A stretch of 64,000 nucleotides of DNA, from NCBI GenBank assembly GCA_008015325.1, contig SSFI01000093.1:1-64000 (forward strand), written 5' to 3'. The notes beneath the pieces are model-generated. The model worked only from the letters and a program-made list of their open reading frames with translations. It searched no databases and was not told the DNA's origin. Below, one piece after another: positions 1 to 8,967 of the stretch. Source of the DNA: Rheinheimera sp. Lineage in GTDB: Bacteria > Pseudomonadota > Gammaproteobacteria > Enterobacterales > Alteromonadaceae. A program made the translations under genes and the position numbers. Position 1 is the stretch's first letter, and the number at the start of each line of letters is the position of its first letter.

Positions 1-159
1 GGATGACGCCGAAACAGCTGTCCGGCACACACCGAAATGGGTGGCCGGACGACACCGAAACGACTGTCCGGATCACACCGAAATGGGTGGCCGGATGATA
101 CCGAAACGATTGGCCGGATCATACCGAAATGGGTGTCCGGATGACCCCGAAATACGCAC
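1..159. repeat. 23-bp tandem repeat array at the left edge
   Basis: The tetramer CCGG recurs at 22, 45, 68, 91, 114 and 137, exactly 23 bp apart, and the array continues to the window edge. Two unit types alternate: one ends in GAAATGGGTGG, the other in GAAACGACTGT or a close variant, giving a 46-bp higher-order period. The last unit reads on into CCCCGAAATACGCAC and the pattern stops. Multiple short repeats of this kind lie at the ends of IS21-family elements, where the transposase binds, so this may be the end of such an element lying outside the window; that is an inference. Bases 160-248 show nothing recognisable beyond the end of the next gene. Confidence 0.8.
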
Positions 160-248
160 TTTCAAATAGTCAGACGGGGTTGCCAGTGGAAAGTTCAGAA
201 AAATTTGTATTTTTTTAAATTTATTTTCAAGTCTTTGCTTTTCAAAGA

Positions 249-1541
249 TTATTCTTGCTGTGTGTGCGGGTACAAGCGCACCAGACTAATCATATTGTCC
301 TGTACGGAAATTATCTCCAGCGGATATCCCAATAGCTTCAGACTCAGATTGGATTGTGGAATATCCTCCAGATATTCGAGGATTAAGCCATTGAGCGTTT
401 TAGGCCCGTCGGTTGGAAAGTTCAGCTGCAATTCTCGGTTTAAGTCGCGCAGGTTCACACTGCCTTCAACCAGATAAGAACCATCCGGCTGCGCTTTGAT
501 TTCTTCGCGGTTCTCTTCTGCATTGTCTGTGGTGAATTCACCAACCACTTCTTCCAGAATGTCTTCCAGCGTCACCAGGCCCTGAATGTCGCCAAATTCA
601 TCGACGACCAGACCAATCCGCTCTTTGGAATGCTGAAATTTGACCAGCTGAGTGTTAAGGCTGGTGCCTTCCGGAATAAAATAAATGTCGTGCACGGCGC
701 GCAACAGACTGGCCTTATTCAACTGGTCTTTCAGTACCAGCCGCATAATGTCTCGGGTATGCAAAAAGCCGAGCGCATCGTCGACACTGTCGCGATACAA
801 CAAGATCCGGCTGTGCTGCGTGATAGAAAGTTGATGAAGGATATCTTTCCATTCGTCGTTGATATCGATACCGACCAGTTCATTGCGGGGTACCATAATG
901 TCTTCGACTGTGGCTTTTTCCAGAGCTAATACACCGACCAGCATACTCTGATGCTGGCCCGGTAAAATAGCACTGGCCTCATGGACGACTGTTCTGAGCT
1001 CTTCGCTACTGAGGCTATGGCCCTGATGCTGCTCGGCACTGACGCCAAACCAGCCCAAAATACCGTTGCAAATCCGGTTCATCAGCCAGACCACCGGGTA
1101 TAGCAGTTTCATCAGCGGTTTGAGCACTAGACTGCTGGGAAAGGCCACGCGTTCGGGATGCAGCGCACCCAAAGTCTTCGGCGTGACTTCGCCAAAAATC
1201 AGGATAATTAATGTCAGCGCTGCGATTGCTATCGCAATGCCATAGTCGCCATAAAGCCGCATACCAATTACAGTCCCGATGGCGGATGCGGCGATATTCA
1301 CCAGATTATTGCCGACCAGAATAAGGCCAATCAGTCGATCACGCCGTTGCAGCAAAGCGTGGGTACGCTGGGCACCGGCATGGCTTTCGTTTAATAAATG
1401 TTTGAGCCGGTAGGGGTTTACCGACATCATCGCAGTTTCAGTTGCGGAAAAATAAGCCGAACAGAGTACCAGAAACGCTAGAATAAGCAGCAGCGTGCCG
1501 GTTGATATTGCGTCCAAAGCGGGAATTGCCTGTGTTGCCAT
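249..1541 (-). CDS. yfjD: CorB/YfjD-type CNNM transporter-associated membrane protein
   Basis: A 430-residue protein with an N-terminal DUF21/CNNM membrane domain (about residues 10-195, several hydrophobic segments), a pair of CBS domains (about 205-330; VEDIMVPRNELVGI opens it) and a C-terminal CorC_HlyC domain (about 345-425). The family is linked to Mg/Co ion export or homeostasis in the inner membrane. E. coli places the homologue yfjD next to ypjD and ffh, as here. The start ATG is preceded by GGGACTGA. It lies 45 bp downstream of ypjD on the same strand and probably shares its transcript. The exact transported ion is not visible from sequence. Confidence 0.9.
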   Translation of the reverse strand: MATQAIPALDAISTGTLLLILAFLVLCSAYFSATETAMMSVNPYRLKHLLNESHAGAQRTHALLQRRDRLIGLILVGNNLVNIAASAIGTVIGMRLYGDYGIAIAIAALTLIILIFGEVTPKTLGALHPERVAFPSSLVLKPLMKLLYPVVWLMNRICNGILGWFGVSAEQHQGHSLSSEELRTVVHEASAILPGQHQSMLVGVLALEKATVEDIMVPRNELVGIDINDEWKDILHQLSITQHSRILLYRDSVDDALGFLHTRDIMRLVLKDQLNKASLLRAVHDIYFIPEGTSLNTQLVKFQHSKERIGLVVDEFGDIQGLVTLEDILEEVVGEFTTDNAEENREEIKAQPDGSYLVEGSVNLRDLNRELQLNFPTDGPKTLNGLILEYLEDIPQSNLSLKLLGYPLEIISVQDNMISLVRLYPHTQQE

Positions 1542-1586
1542 TCAGTCCCAATTAATATGCGAAATCAGCTACAGCGTCAAGCCAGA

Positions 1587-2384
1587 CTAAAGCAATACTT
1601 CCCGCACAAAGCGGCTGCCAAAATAAGCCAGCGTCAGGAGCAGACTGCCGGTCATGGTCAGGCCATTCGCAACCCGGCCGCGCCAGCCGGCTAAACGATG
1701 GCCCGCTAGTAACACAACAAAAACCGCAAGCCCAAGCGTACTCAATACGTTTTTGTGCAAATTGTGACGGGCAAACCAATCATGACCAAACACGGCGCCA
1801 CTGACGACTGTAATACCAAGCAGCACTGTGCCTAATAAAATCAGCCGGAACAGCAGTTGTTCGGCTTGCATCAAAGGCGGCAGCACAGTACCAGCTGGCA
1901 GTGGCGTTTTTTGCTTCAGCCGTTGGCTAATCAAACTGACCTGAAATGAATACAAGGTCGCCATGATCAGAATCACATAGGCGATAAAAGCCAGCATAAT
2001 ATGGCTCAGTAACCAGGGGCTGTGTTCAAAATGCTGCAATTGAACACTATCGGGCAGTAAAATAACTGCCAGTTGCACCAGTGCAGCAAAGCCATAAACT
2101 ATTGGTAGTAATAACAAAATCGGCGTGCGCAACGCCGTGACAGTAAAAGCGGCGGTGATAAGCCAGCACACTAACGAACTGACATTGAGCAGACTGAAAT
2201 TCTGCCCACCCGCGGTAAATAAACTCTGACTGAGCCCCAGCATGTGCAGTACGACGCCAGCAATGGCAACAGTGAACAATAGCTTCAGGCGCGGGCCTTC
2301 AGCGTGATAAAGCCGCTGCGCCACAATGCCGGTGGCAATCAGGTAACAAACCAGAGCGAGAACAGGCAAAAAAACAGCCGACAT
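1587..2384 (-). CDS. ypjD: YpjD-like inner membrane protein, CcsA/CcmC cytochrome assembly family
   Basis: A 265-residue polytopic protein made almost entirely of hydrophobic segments (about eight), with the short loop LSHIMLAFIAYVILI and the late FGHDWFARHNLHKNV stretch typical of the YpjD branch of the cytochrome c assembly (CcsA/CcmC) family. The family handles heme in cytochrome c maturation, but YpjD itself lies outside ccm operons and is of uncertain function. It is transcribed divergently from ffh, with about 135 bp between the starts, the same arrangement as in E. coli. It leads into the CNNM gene. Confidence 0.85.
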   Translation of the reverse strand: MSAVFLPVLALVCYLIATGIVAQRLYHAEGPRLKLLFTVAIAGVVLHMLGLSQSLFTAGGQNFSLLNVSSLVCWLITAAFTVTALRTPILLLLPIVYGFAALVQLAVILLPDSVQLQHFEHSPWLLSHIMLAFIAYVILIMATLYSFQVSLISQRLKQKTPLPAGTVLPPLMQAEQLLFRLILLGTVLLGITVVSGAVFGHDWFARHNLHKNVLSTLGLAVFVVLLAGHRLAGWRGRVANGLTMTGSLLLTLAYFGSRFVREVLL

Positions 2385-2458
2385 GCAAATAATTCCAATT
2401 TGAATGCATCTTTTTGCCCATTGTATGGGAAGAGGCGACAGATTGACAGAGCCTGAGG

Positions 2459-2487
2459 CTGACGCTTTGCCGGCGCTTTGATATAAT
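2459..2487 (+). promoter_or_regulatory. Sigma70-type promoter of ffh
   Basis: CTGACG, 17 bp, then a consensus TATAAT at 2482-2487, placed 33 bp ahead of the ffh ATG. Confidence 0.6.
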
Positions 2488-2519
2488 CGCCGCCATTTTT
2501 GACAGAACCGGATTTGACC

Positions 2520-3887
2520 ATGTTTGAAAATTTGTCGGATCGCCTGACCCGAACGCTGAAAAACATCAGTGGCCGTGGCCGGCTGACCGAAGACAACATC
2601 AAAGAAACCCTGCGTGAAGTGCGCATGGCGCTGCTGGAAGCTGACGTGGCGTTGCCCGTCGTGCGTGATTTCGTCAATCAGGTCAAAGAGCGTTCGGTTG
2701 GCCTCGAAGTCAGCAAAAGCCTGACACCGGGCCAGGAATTTCTCAAAATCGTCAAAAAAGCGCTGGAAGAGGCGATGGGGGAAGCCAACGAAGAGCTGAC
2801 CCTGAATACGCAGCCGCCGGCTGTGGTGCTGATGGCGGGTTTACAGGGCGCCGGTAAAACCACTTCAGTCGGTAAGCTGGCCAAGTTCTTAAAAGAACGT
2901 AAAAAGAAAAAAGTGATGGTGGTGTCGGCCGACGTCTATCGTCCGGCGGCGATTAAACAGCTGGAAACCCTGGCCAAAGATGTCGGCGTTGAGTTTTTCC
3001 CGAGCGACATTTCACAAAAACCTGTGGATATTGCCAATGCGGCCATCAGCGCAGCCAAATTAGGCTTCTACGACATTCTGCTGGTTGATACCGCTGGTCG
3101 TTTGCACGTTGACAGCGAAATGATGGACGAAATCAAAGCGTTACACGCGGCAATCAAACCGATTGAAACGCTGTTTGTCGTCGATGCCATGACAGGTCAG
3201 GACGCTGCCAACACCGCCAAAGCCTTTAACGAAGCGCTGCCATTGACCGGCGTGATCCTGACCAAAGCCGACGGTGATGCCCGTGGTGGTGCCGCTTTAT
3301 CTATCCGCCATATCACCGGCAAGCCGATTAAGTTTATCGGTATGGGTGAAAAAACTGATGCGCTGGAGCCGTTCCACCCTGACCGGATCGCGTCGCGTAT
3401 TCTGGGTATGGGCGATGTACTCAGCCTGATTGAAGAGCTGGAGCAAAAAGTCGACCGGGAGCAGGCGGCAAAAGTCGCAGCTAAGGTAATGAAAGGTCAG
3501 GGCTTTAGTCTGGAAGATTTCCGTGATCAGCTGGTGCAGATGCGCAGCATGGGCGGCATGATGTCAATGCTGGATAAACTGCCAGGCATGAAGAATCTGC
3601 CCGCCGGCGCCAAAGATCAGATCAACAATAAAAGCTTCAATAAAATGGAAGCCATTATTAATTCGATGACGCCCAAAGAGCGGCAATTCCCTGATTTGAT
3701 CAAAGGTTCGCGTAAAAAACGCATAGCGGCCGGTTCAGGTACTCAGGTGCAGGACGTCAATCAGCTGCTGAAGCAGTTCACCCAGATGCAGAAGATGATG
3801 AAGCAGATGATCGGTAAAGCCGGCATGATGAAGATGATGCGCGCCATGGGTGGCAAATTACCACCTGGCTTAGGCGGTGGCCGCTAA
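2520..3887 (+). CDS. ffh: Signal recognition particle GTPase Ffh
   Basis: SRP54-type GTPase that binds 4.5S RNA and signal sequences and delivers ribosomes to FtsY at the inner membrane. The protein has 455 residues, the usual length. It shows an N domain (about 1-85), a G domain with GLQGAGKTT (P-loop), DTAGR and TKADGD, and a methionine-rich M domain from about 300 to the end. I chose the ATG at 2520 because the protein then begins MFENLSDRL as in relatives; a TTG 21 bp upstream is also open but would add a non-conserved extension. It stands alone as a unit with its own promoter and terminator. Confidence 0.97.
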   Translation: MFENLSDRLTRTLKNISGRGRLTEDNIKETLREVRMALLEADVALPVVRDFVNQVKERSVGLEVSKSLTPGQEFLKIVKKALEEAMGEANEELTLNTQPPAVVLMAGLQGAGKTTSVGKLAKFLKERKKKKVMVVSADVYRPAAIKQLETLAKDVGVEFFPSDISQKPVDIANAAISAAKLGFYDILLVDTAGRLHVDSEMMDEIKALHAAIKPIETLFVVDAMTGQDAANTAKAFNEALPLTGVILTKADGDARGGAALSIRHITGKPIKFIGMGEKTDALEPFHPDRIASRILGMGDVLSLIEELEQKVDREQAAKVAAKVMKGQGFSLEDFRDQLVQMRSMGGMMSMLDKLPGMKNLPAGAKDQINNKSFNKMEAIINSMTPKERQFPDLIKGSRKKRIAAGSGTQVQDVNQLLKQFTQMQKMMKQMIGKAGMMKMMRAMGGKLPPGLGGGR

Positions 3888-3910
3888 GGTCACAGCCGCT
3901 TTAAACGTCC

Positions 3911-3940
3911 AAGGCCATTGCTGTGCAATGGCCTTTTTGT
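3911..3940 (+). terminator. Intrinsic terminator after ffh
   Basis: AAGGCCATTG, loop CTGTG, CAATGGCCTT, followed by a T-run; a perfect 10-bp stem 24 bp after the ffh stop codon. Confidence 0.9.
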
Positions 3941-4066
3941 TTGTGCCTGGCGAATGCTGATACACAAACCAATCGAATTAACGACAAATGGTTGAGCCGA
4001 TCGTGATAAGGAACAGTGGGATCCGGATGGGGCCTTCAGCACTCATCCCAACAGCTTTTCAAGAGC

Positions 4067-4075
4067 TTATCCACA
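4067..4075 (+). promoter_or_regulatory. Consensus DnaA box in the rpsP leader region
   Basis: TTATCCACA, identical to the strong DnaA-box consensus, sits in the 341-bp gap between ffh and rpsP, about 60 bp ahead of the rpsP -35 element. It is a single site; a 9-mer can occur by chance. The rest of the gap up to the promoter (3941-4129) holds no gene I believe in. Confidence 0.35.
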
Positions 4076-4129
4076 GATTCATCCACCGTTGCGACTGGCC
4101 TGATAACCGGCCGCGAAGCCTGAAAATCC

Positions 4130-4157
4130 TTGCATTACAACGAAAAACGCGTACAAT
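4130..4157 (+). promoter_or_regulatory. Sigma70-type promoter of the rpsP operon
   Basis: TTGCAT, 16 bp, TACAAT at 4152-4157, about 70 bp before the rpsP start; no other promoter is evident before rplS, so it likely drives all four genes. Confidence 0.6.
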
Positions 4158-4228
4158 TCGGCGTCCCTGCGGCCTGACCGCTGGGATTTTGATTTACAAA
4201 AACCTGAACGATTGAAATAGAGGACGGT

Positions 4229-4480
4229 ATGGTAACTATTCGTTTACAACGTGGTGGCGCGAAAAAGCGTCCATTTTACCAAGTTGTGGTCGCTGATAGC
4301 CGTTTTGCTCGTGATGGCCGTTTTATTGAGCGCGTGGGTTTCTTTAACCCAATCGCCAACGGTACTGAAGAGAAAACGCGCATCGACCTGGACCGCGTTG
4401 ATCACTGGGTTGCACAAGGTGCATCTCTGAGCGATCGCGTTGCGTCACTGGTAAAAGCTGCTAAAAAAGCTGCTGCTTAA
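4229..4480 (+). CDS. rpsP: 30S ribosomal protein S16
   Basis: An 83-residue protein with the bS16 start [18 protein letters not shown], the [21 protein letters not shown] core, and the expected length. It is a primary 30S assembly protein. It opens the rpsP-rimM-trmD-rplS operon, whose order is the same as in E. coli. A purine-rich GAGGA stretch precedes the ATG. The last residues are the basic Ala/Lys tail usual for the family. Confidence 0.98.
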   Translation: MVTIRLQRGGAKKRPFYQVVVADSRFARDGRFIERVGFFNPIANGTEEKTRIDLDRVDHWVAQGASLSDRVASLVKAAKKAAA

Positions 4481-4508
4481 TTAGCAAACTGGGTAGGAAT
4501 TAACCTTG

Positions 4509-5033
4509 ATGGGTAAAGATTTAGTTGTCTTAGGTAAGTTTGGTGCTGTTTACGGTATCAACGGGTGGCTAAAAGTAACTTCCTACACAGATATCCCGGA
4601 AGGGATTTTTGATTACACACCCTGGCAGATCCAATCTCAGGGCAAATGGCAACCAGTGCAAATCTCCAGTTGGAAACGCCATAGCAATGGCTTAATCGTC
4701 AAACTGGAAGGTGTCAGCGACCGGGACCAGGCACAAGTTTTCGTGAATGCGGAAATCGCTGTAACTCAGACCAGTCTGCCCGCGCTTGATGACGGTGAGT
4801 TTTACTGGAAAGACCTGATGGGTTTGACCGTTGTGAACGAAGCCGGTTATGACTTAGGCGTCGTGGATGACATCATGGAAACGGGCTCAAACGACGTTCT
4901 CGTCGTCAAAGCAAACCGGACCGATGCATTTGGTAAAAAAGAGCGTTTAGTTCCGTTTTTGACAGACTCTGTCATCAAAACTGTGGACAAAGCGCAAGGA
5001 CGAATCATCGTCGACTGGGACCCAGATTTTTAA
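4509..5033 (+). CDS. rimM: Ribosome maturation factor RimM
   Basis: A 174-residue factor that binds S19 and helps 16S rRNA processing and 30S head assembly. The N-terminal RimM domain shows [16 protein letters not shown]; the C-terminal PRC-barrel domain contains [13 protein letters not shown] and ends IIVDWDPDF, the family's characteristic tail. I start it at the ATG at 4509 (MGKDLVVLG); a TTG one codon upstream is less likely. Its TAA shares one base with the first ATG of trmD, so translation of the two is probably coupled. Confidence 0.96.
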   Translation: MGKDLVVLGKFGAVYGINGWLKVTSYTDIPEGIFDYTPWQIQSQGKWQPVQISSWKRHSNGLIVKLEGVSDRDQAQVFVNAEIAVTQTSLPALDDGEFYWKDLMGLTVVNEAGYDLGVVDDIMETGSNDVLVVKANRTDAFGKKERLVPFLTDSVIKTVDKAQGRIIVDWDPDF

Positions 5034-5803
5034 TGTCCGGACAGTCCAATATGTGGTTTGGGGTTATTACCTTATTTCCGCAAATGTTCGAGGCAATCAC
5101 AAAATATGGCGTGACCAGCCGGGCAGTCAAAAACGGCCTGATCGATTTACAGTGTTGGAATCCGCGGGATTTTACCTCGGATAAACATAACACTGTGGAC
5201 GACAGACCCTTTGGTGGCGGCCCTGGTATGTTGATGATGGTGCAGCCTTTGACCGACGCAATTCGCGCCGCCAAAGCTGCCGCAGGGGAAGGGGTCCATA
5301 CCATCTACTTATCGCCGCAAGGCCGTAAGTTAGACCAGGCAGGGGTCGCAGAACTGGCGAAACGTCCTAAGCTGTTGCTGGTAGCAGGTCGCTACGAAGG
5401 GATTGATGAACGCGTAATAGAGTCGGAAATTGACGAAGAATGGTCAATCGGCGATTACGTGCTGAGTGGGGGCGAATTGCCTGCGATGACGCTGATTGAT
5501 GCGGTATCGCGACTGGTACCAGGCGTACTGGGGCATGACATGTCAGCAGTTGAGGATTCGTTTGCCTCCGGATTGCTGGATTGTCCGCACTATACCAGAC
5601 CAGAAGTGTTAAACGGCAAACAGGTTCCCGCTGTATTACTCAGCGGACACCATGAAAACATCAGACGCTGGCGCTTGAAGCAGTCTCTCGGGAGAACCTG
5701 GCTTCGGCGTCCGGAATTGTTAAATGCCCTGGCTCTGACTAAGGAGCAACGCAAACTTCTGGAAGAGTTCCAACAGGAACACCAGGCGTTGCAGCAACGA
5801 TAG
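5033..5803 (+). CDS. trmD: tRNA (guanine37-N1)-methyltransferase TrmD
   Basis: SpoU/TrmD (SPOUT) methyltransferase that makes m1G37 next to the anticodon and so prevents +1 frameshifting. The knotted catalytic domain shows [23 protein letters not shown] and [11 protein letters not shown]; the C-terminal tRNA-binding part has [10 protein letters not shown]. It is 256 residues from the first ATG, which overlaps the rimM stop. A second ATG at 5051 would give [13 protein letters not shown], closer to the E. coli start; either could be used. Third gene of the rpsP operon. Confidence 0.96.
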   Translation: MSGQSNMWFGVITLFPQMFEAITKYGVTSRAVKNGLIDLQCWNPRDFTSDKHNTVDDRPFGGGPGMLMMVQPLTDAIRAAKAAAGEGVHTIYLSPQGRKLDQAGVAELAKRPKLLLVAGRYEGIDERVIESEIDEEWSIGDYVLSGGELPAMTLIDAVSRLVPGVLGHDMSAVEDSFASGLLDCPHYTRPEVLNGKQVPAVLLSGHHENIRRWRLKQSLGRTWLRRPELLNALALTKEQRKLLEEFQQEHQALQQR

Positions 5804-5828
5804 TTTATCCAGGTAAAGTGAGATTGTT

Positions 5829-6188
5829 ATGAGCAAAGTTAGCCAAAACATCATCAAAGAACTTGAAAACGAACAGCTGAAATCAGACGTTCCAGCTTTC
5901 GGTCCAGGTGACACTGTGATTGTTCAAGTTAAAGTTAAAGAAGGCGATAAAACTCGTCTGCAGGCTTACGAAGGCGTTGTAATCGCTAAACGTAACCGTG
6001 GTTTACACTCATCTTTCACAGTTCGTAAAATTTCGAACGGTGAAGGCGTTGAGCGTGTATTCCAAACGCACAGCCCAATGATTGACAGCATCACGCTGAA
6101 ACGTCGTGGTGCAGTACGCCGTGCCAAGCTTTACTTCTTACGCGATCGTTCAGGTAAATCAGCGCGTATCCGCGAAAAGCTTAACTAA
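5829..6188 (+). CDS. rplS: 50S ribosomal protein L19
   Basis: A 119-residue bL19 protein, full length, with [16 protein letters not shown], the [16 protein letters not shown] segment and the C-terminal [17 protein letters not shown]. It sits at the interface of the 30S and 50S subunits. It is the last gene of the rpsP operon, 25 bp after trmD, and is followed directly by a strong terminator. Confidence 0.98.
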   Translation: MSKVSQNIIKELENEQLKSDVPAFGPGDTVIVQVKVKEGDKTRLQAYEGVVIAKRNRGLHSSFTVRKISNGEGVERVFQTHSPMIDSITLKRRGAVRRAKLYFLRDRSGKSARIREKLN

Positions 6189-6195
6189 GCACTTG

Positions 6196-6224
6196 AAGGC
6201 TGCCCCCGGGCAGCCTTTTTTTAT
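6196..6224 (+). terminator. Intrinsic terminator after rplS
   Basis: AAGGCTGCC, short C-rich loop, GGGCAGCCTT, then seven T; 8 bp after the rplS stop. Closes the ribosomal operon. Confidence 0.92.
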
Positions 6225-6362
6225 TTCTGTTCTGATAAAAGCTCGTCCGACCCGCTGCACTGTTTCTGACCAGTCTTGCTGCAACTGCACATTTTCCCGC
6301 CAATTATATCCTGCACCGCATTCAAGCTATTGTTTTGTCACGTCGCACTGTTAGTATGAACT

Positions 6363-6658
6363 TAGGGGCTGTTGACGTTTGGTGTTTGTTTTTGCAGCTG
6401 TTTGGCAGCTTTTTTGTGCAAGGCAGTGCGAGAGCCGTACGTGGTACCCAGTGTGTTATTCTACACAAACGAGCACTAACGCAGCAGAAAGAGCTGCCAA
6501 ACGCTGCCCGAAGGGTTCGTTTGGCGGCGATTTGGGCTTTGTCACTCGTTGCTCACATAGAATCACTATGCCACGCGCCTCGTTTCGCGCCCAAAACGCC
6601 GCCACCACGCGGTGGCCGAAACGAACAAAACCTAATCACCAAAAGTCAACAGCCCCTA
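6363..6658. mobile_element. MITE-like element with long terminal inverted repeats and TA target duplication
   Basis: The left end TAGGGGCTGTTGACGTTTGG (6363-6382) and the reverse complement of the right end (6639-6658) agree at 19 of 20 positions, and the match runs two bases further in. Secondary inverted blocks follow: TTTGGCAGCT near 6410 against AGCTGCCAAA near 6495. The TA at each outer edge fits a target duplication, leaving a 292-bp element (6365-6656). No transposase can be coded in it. It lies 42 bp ahead of the exporter gene, in the 511-bp gap after rplS. The TA target suggests mobilisation by an IS630/Tc1-like transposase, which is an inference. Confidence 0.75.
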
Positions 6659-6699
6659 ATATACCGGCTGAATTATTGCTGTGCCACAAGGACTTACCA

Positions 6700-7926
6700 G
6701 TGCAATCCTCTGATTTTAATGAAAAAAGAAAATTCATCGTCAAGCTTGGCAAAATGCTGCATAAGTTTGGAACACCGGCTTACCGGCTGGAAGCGCATTT
6801 GCAGGATGTCGCCAAAGACTTAAATATTGGCGCTTCGTTTGCCATTACGCCGACCGTACTGACTTTTGTGATTTGGGTGCCGGGCGAAGACAACGAATAT
6901 ACCCACGTCGCCCGGGTGATGCCCGGCGATCTGGATTTAGGTTCTTTATCCCGTGCTGATGCAGTCGTCGACGCCGTGCTAAAACACCAGATGACGTTGC
7001 AGGAAGCGACTGAACGCTTAAACACCATCGCAGTGATGCCGAATCCATACGCGCGCTGGGCCACTTTTCTGGCATACGGTGCCGCCGGTGGTGCATTTGC
7101 CATGCTGATGCGGGCCAGCTGGCTGGATGTGGGGTATGCCACCGCGCTCAGTTTGATTGTTTACCTCTTTGTATTCTGGGCGGAAAAAAGCCGCAGGGTC
7201 ACTCATATGCTGGAACCGCTGGTCGCGATGAGTTCAGCTTTAGGCGCGACTGCTCTGGCTGCTTATGTCGACCCGCGCATCAATATTCCGATTGTGGTGT
7301 TGTCGGCCATTATTGTGTTTATCCCAGGCCTGGCGCTGACCCTCGGCTTTGCTGAAACCGCCGCCCGGCATCTGGTGTCTGGCACCGCGCGGATCATGGA
7401 TGCGGTGATGATCCTGTTTAAGCTCTATTTTGGTGCCTTTTTGGGGCTTGCCTTGGGCGAACGCCTGTTTAGTAAAGTGACTTATGTGGCAACTCAAGCC
7501 GTAGAGGCCTGGACCGCTTGGCTCGCTGTGGCGATTTTGTGTGGGTCGCTGGTGATTGTGTTTCGCGCCCGGAAAAAGCATATCAGCTGGGGCCTGATGT
7601 CAGGTTTTATCGCCTATGGCGCCAGCCAGCTCGGCGGCATTTATCTCGATTTGGCCCTTGGTGCTTTTGTCGGGGCTTTTGCCGTCGGTGTGTACGGTAA
7701 CTTATTTACGCGCCTGATGAACGCGCCAGCCAGTATTGTGTCGTTGCAGGGCATGATAGTGCTAGTGCCTGGCAGTAAAACTTATATTGGTCTCAATAGC
7801 TTAATTTCTGGTGAGCAAATGGGGGCGACAGACCATCTGGGCCAGCAGACTTTTTTAATTCTGATGTCATTAGTAGCAGGTTTTATTTTTGCCAATGTGG
7901 CGTTGCCGCCGAAGAAAAGCCTGTAA
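6700..7926 (+). CDS. ThrE-family threonine/serine exporter
   Basis: A 408-residue membrane protein with the N-terminal ThrE/DUF1212 domain (KLGKMLHKFGTPAYRLEAHL, then a soluble part to about residue 110) followed by about ten hydrophobic segments, the last five forming the ThrE_2/DUF3815 half. Both halves are fused, as in Corynebacterium ThrE; in E. coli-type genomes they can be separate (YjjP/YjjB). The role is export of small hydroxy amino acids, or of succinate in the YjjPB branch. I place the start at GTG 6700, seven bases after AAGGA; the open frame runs further up but only through the MITE. Converges on the next gene. Confidence 0.85.
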   Translation: MQSSDFNEKRKFIVKLGKMLHKFGTPAYRLEAHLQDVAKDLNIGASFAITPTVLTFVIWVPGEDNEYTHVARVMPGDLDLGSLSRADAVVDAVLKHQMTLQEATERLNTIAVMPNPYARWATFLAYGAAGGAFAMLMRASWLDVGYATALSLIVYLFVFWAEKSRRVTHMLEPLVAMSSALGATALAAYVDPRINIPIVVLSAIIVFIPGLALTLGFAETAARHLVSGTARIMDAVMILFKLYFGAFLGLALGERLFSKVTYVATQAVEAWTAWLAVAILCGSLVIVFRARKKHISWGLMSGFIAYGASQLGGIYLDLALGAFVGAFAVGVYGNLFTRLMNAPASIVSLQGMIVLVPGSKTYIGLNSLISGEQMGATDHLGQQTFLILMSLVAGFIFANVALPPKKSL

Positions 7927-7950
7927 CGCTGCTGTTTTAATGCAGCGGCT

Positions 7951-8763
7951 TTAACGCAGTTGTTCTGACCAGCCGGCGACAATTTTGTCGAACCGGCCGT
8001 CTGTTTTCATTACCTGCAGGCTCTGGCGCAAGCGTTGTACTGTGTCGTTTGATGTTTTCAGACTACAAGCCAGGTGGAAATCCAGCGGCAGGTCCGGTAA
8101 CACCAGCAGCTTACGAAAATCAGCCAGCGCCAGACCAGATTCCTGCGCCCGGTATTTCAGAATAGTCTCATTAATAATCAATAAATCAATACCCTGACGC
8201 CGTCCAGCCAGTACATTGAGCATACTGGTGACGTTTTCCAGCAGATATAAATTTTTACCTTCCTCAAAACCGTGTTTGCGCAAATAGTGGTGTGTAACAT
8301 CGTCACGGGTTACAGCAATCACATACTGCTTTGCCTGTTCCAACGATTGCAGTTGGATATCAGTGCGGCTGGCGAGGCCATAAATAGCTGTAGTGTTGTA
8401 AGAGAGCTCCCCAATCCACTGAAACAGCGGCAAGCGATCTTTACTCTTTGAAATCGAATAAATGCAGGTGTCGGGGTCGCGCAGCGCCAGTTGATAAGCC
8501 CGGCTCCAGGACTGAAATTCAATCTGATAGCTGATGCCGGCGCCCTGAAAGGTTTGCCGGACCAGATCTGTGGCGAATCCGGCGGCAACGCCGGGCTGAT
8601 CAATCTGGTAAGGCGGCAGATGCTCGGTGACGACGCGGATTTCTGCAGCCGTAACGGGAAACAGCAAACCCAGTATCAGGATGCTGCTACAGATTCGTAA
8701 GTTTTGCACTCGGCTGCTACACCTTTGAAGTTCTCTGCACACTACTGTAATCAGCCTGTGCAT
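7951..8763 (-). CDS. Periplasmic solute-binding protein, SBP family 3 type
   Basis: A 270-residue protein with a signal peptide (hydrophobic SSILILGLLFPVTAAE, cleaved after about residue 38) and the two-lobe extracellular amino-acid-binding fold: EIRVVTEHLPPYQ at the mature start, GFATDLVRQTF, then FQSWSRAYQLAL. Such orphan proteins in Alteromonadales often lack an adjacent ABC permease, and none is seen here. Ligand unknown. ATG 8763 is used; a TTG three codons upstream is open. It runs convergent with the exporter gene and ends 24 bp from it. Confidence 0.75.
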   Translation of the reverse strand: MHRLITVVCRELQRCSSRVQNLRICSSILILGLLFPVTAAEIRVVTEHLPPYQIDQPGVAAGFATDLVRQTFQGAGISYQIEFQSWSRAYQLALRDPDTCIYSISKSKDRLPLFQWIGELSYNTTAIYGLASRTDIQLQSLEQAKQYVIAVTRDDVTHHYLRKHGFEEGKNLYLLENVTSMLNVLAGRRQGIDLLIINETILKYRAQESGLALADFRKLLVLPDLPLDFHLACSLKTSNDTVQRLRQSLQVMKTDGRFDKIVAGWSEQLR

Positions 8764-8855
8764 AGCAGGCAAGTGCCGGACGGAAAATCCGCTGGCACTG
8801 CGTTGCCGGGCTTAGAAATCAGCTGACCTGGAATCTTGGTTTACCTGAGTTTTTG

Positions 8856-8873
8856 TGTACACTTAAATGTACG
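8856..8873. promoter_or_regulatory. TyrR-box-like site 1 upstream of aroF
   Basis: TGTACA-CTTAAA-TGTACG, with the invariant G and C separated by 14 bases as in the E. coli TyrR box (TGTAAA-N6-TTTACA). It lies 73 bp above the -35 element. Confidence 0.5.
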
Positions 8874-8928
8874 ATATTTGCTGATTGATTAAGTGTTTGT
8901 GATGCGGCATTTGTATTGACTTTAGCTG

Positions 8929-8957
8929 TTGACATTGTTGCGGTGCGTTTTTAATAT
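8929..8957 (+). promoter_or_regulatory. Strong sigma70-type promoter of aroF-tyrA
   Basis: Consensus TTGACA at 8929-8934, a 17-bp spacer, and TAATAT at 8952-8957. Predicted transcription start near 8964, leaving a leader of about 105 bases. Confidence 0.75.
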
Positions 8958-8967
8958 GTCGGCTGTT

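Noticed and set aside
1..159. CRISPR array
   Set aside because: Units repeat head to tail at 23 bp with no unique spacers.
3988..4215. 75-codon ORF in the rpsP leader
   Set aside because: It covers the rpsP promoter, has no ribosome site and resembles no family.
6379..6699. N-terminal extension of the ThrE-type exporter to 515 residues
   Set aside because: It runs through the MITE and is not hydrophobic or conserved; GTG 6700 has a ribosome site.
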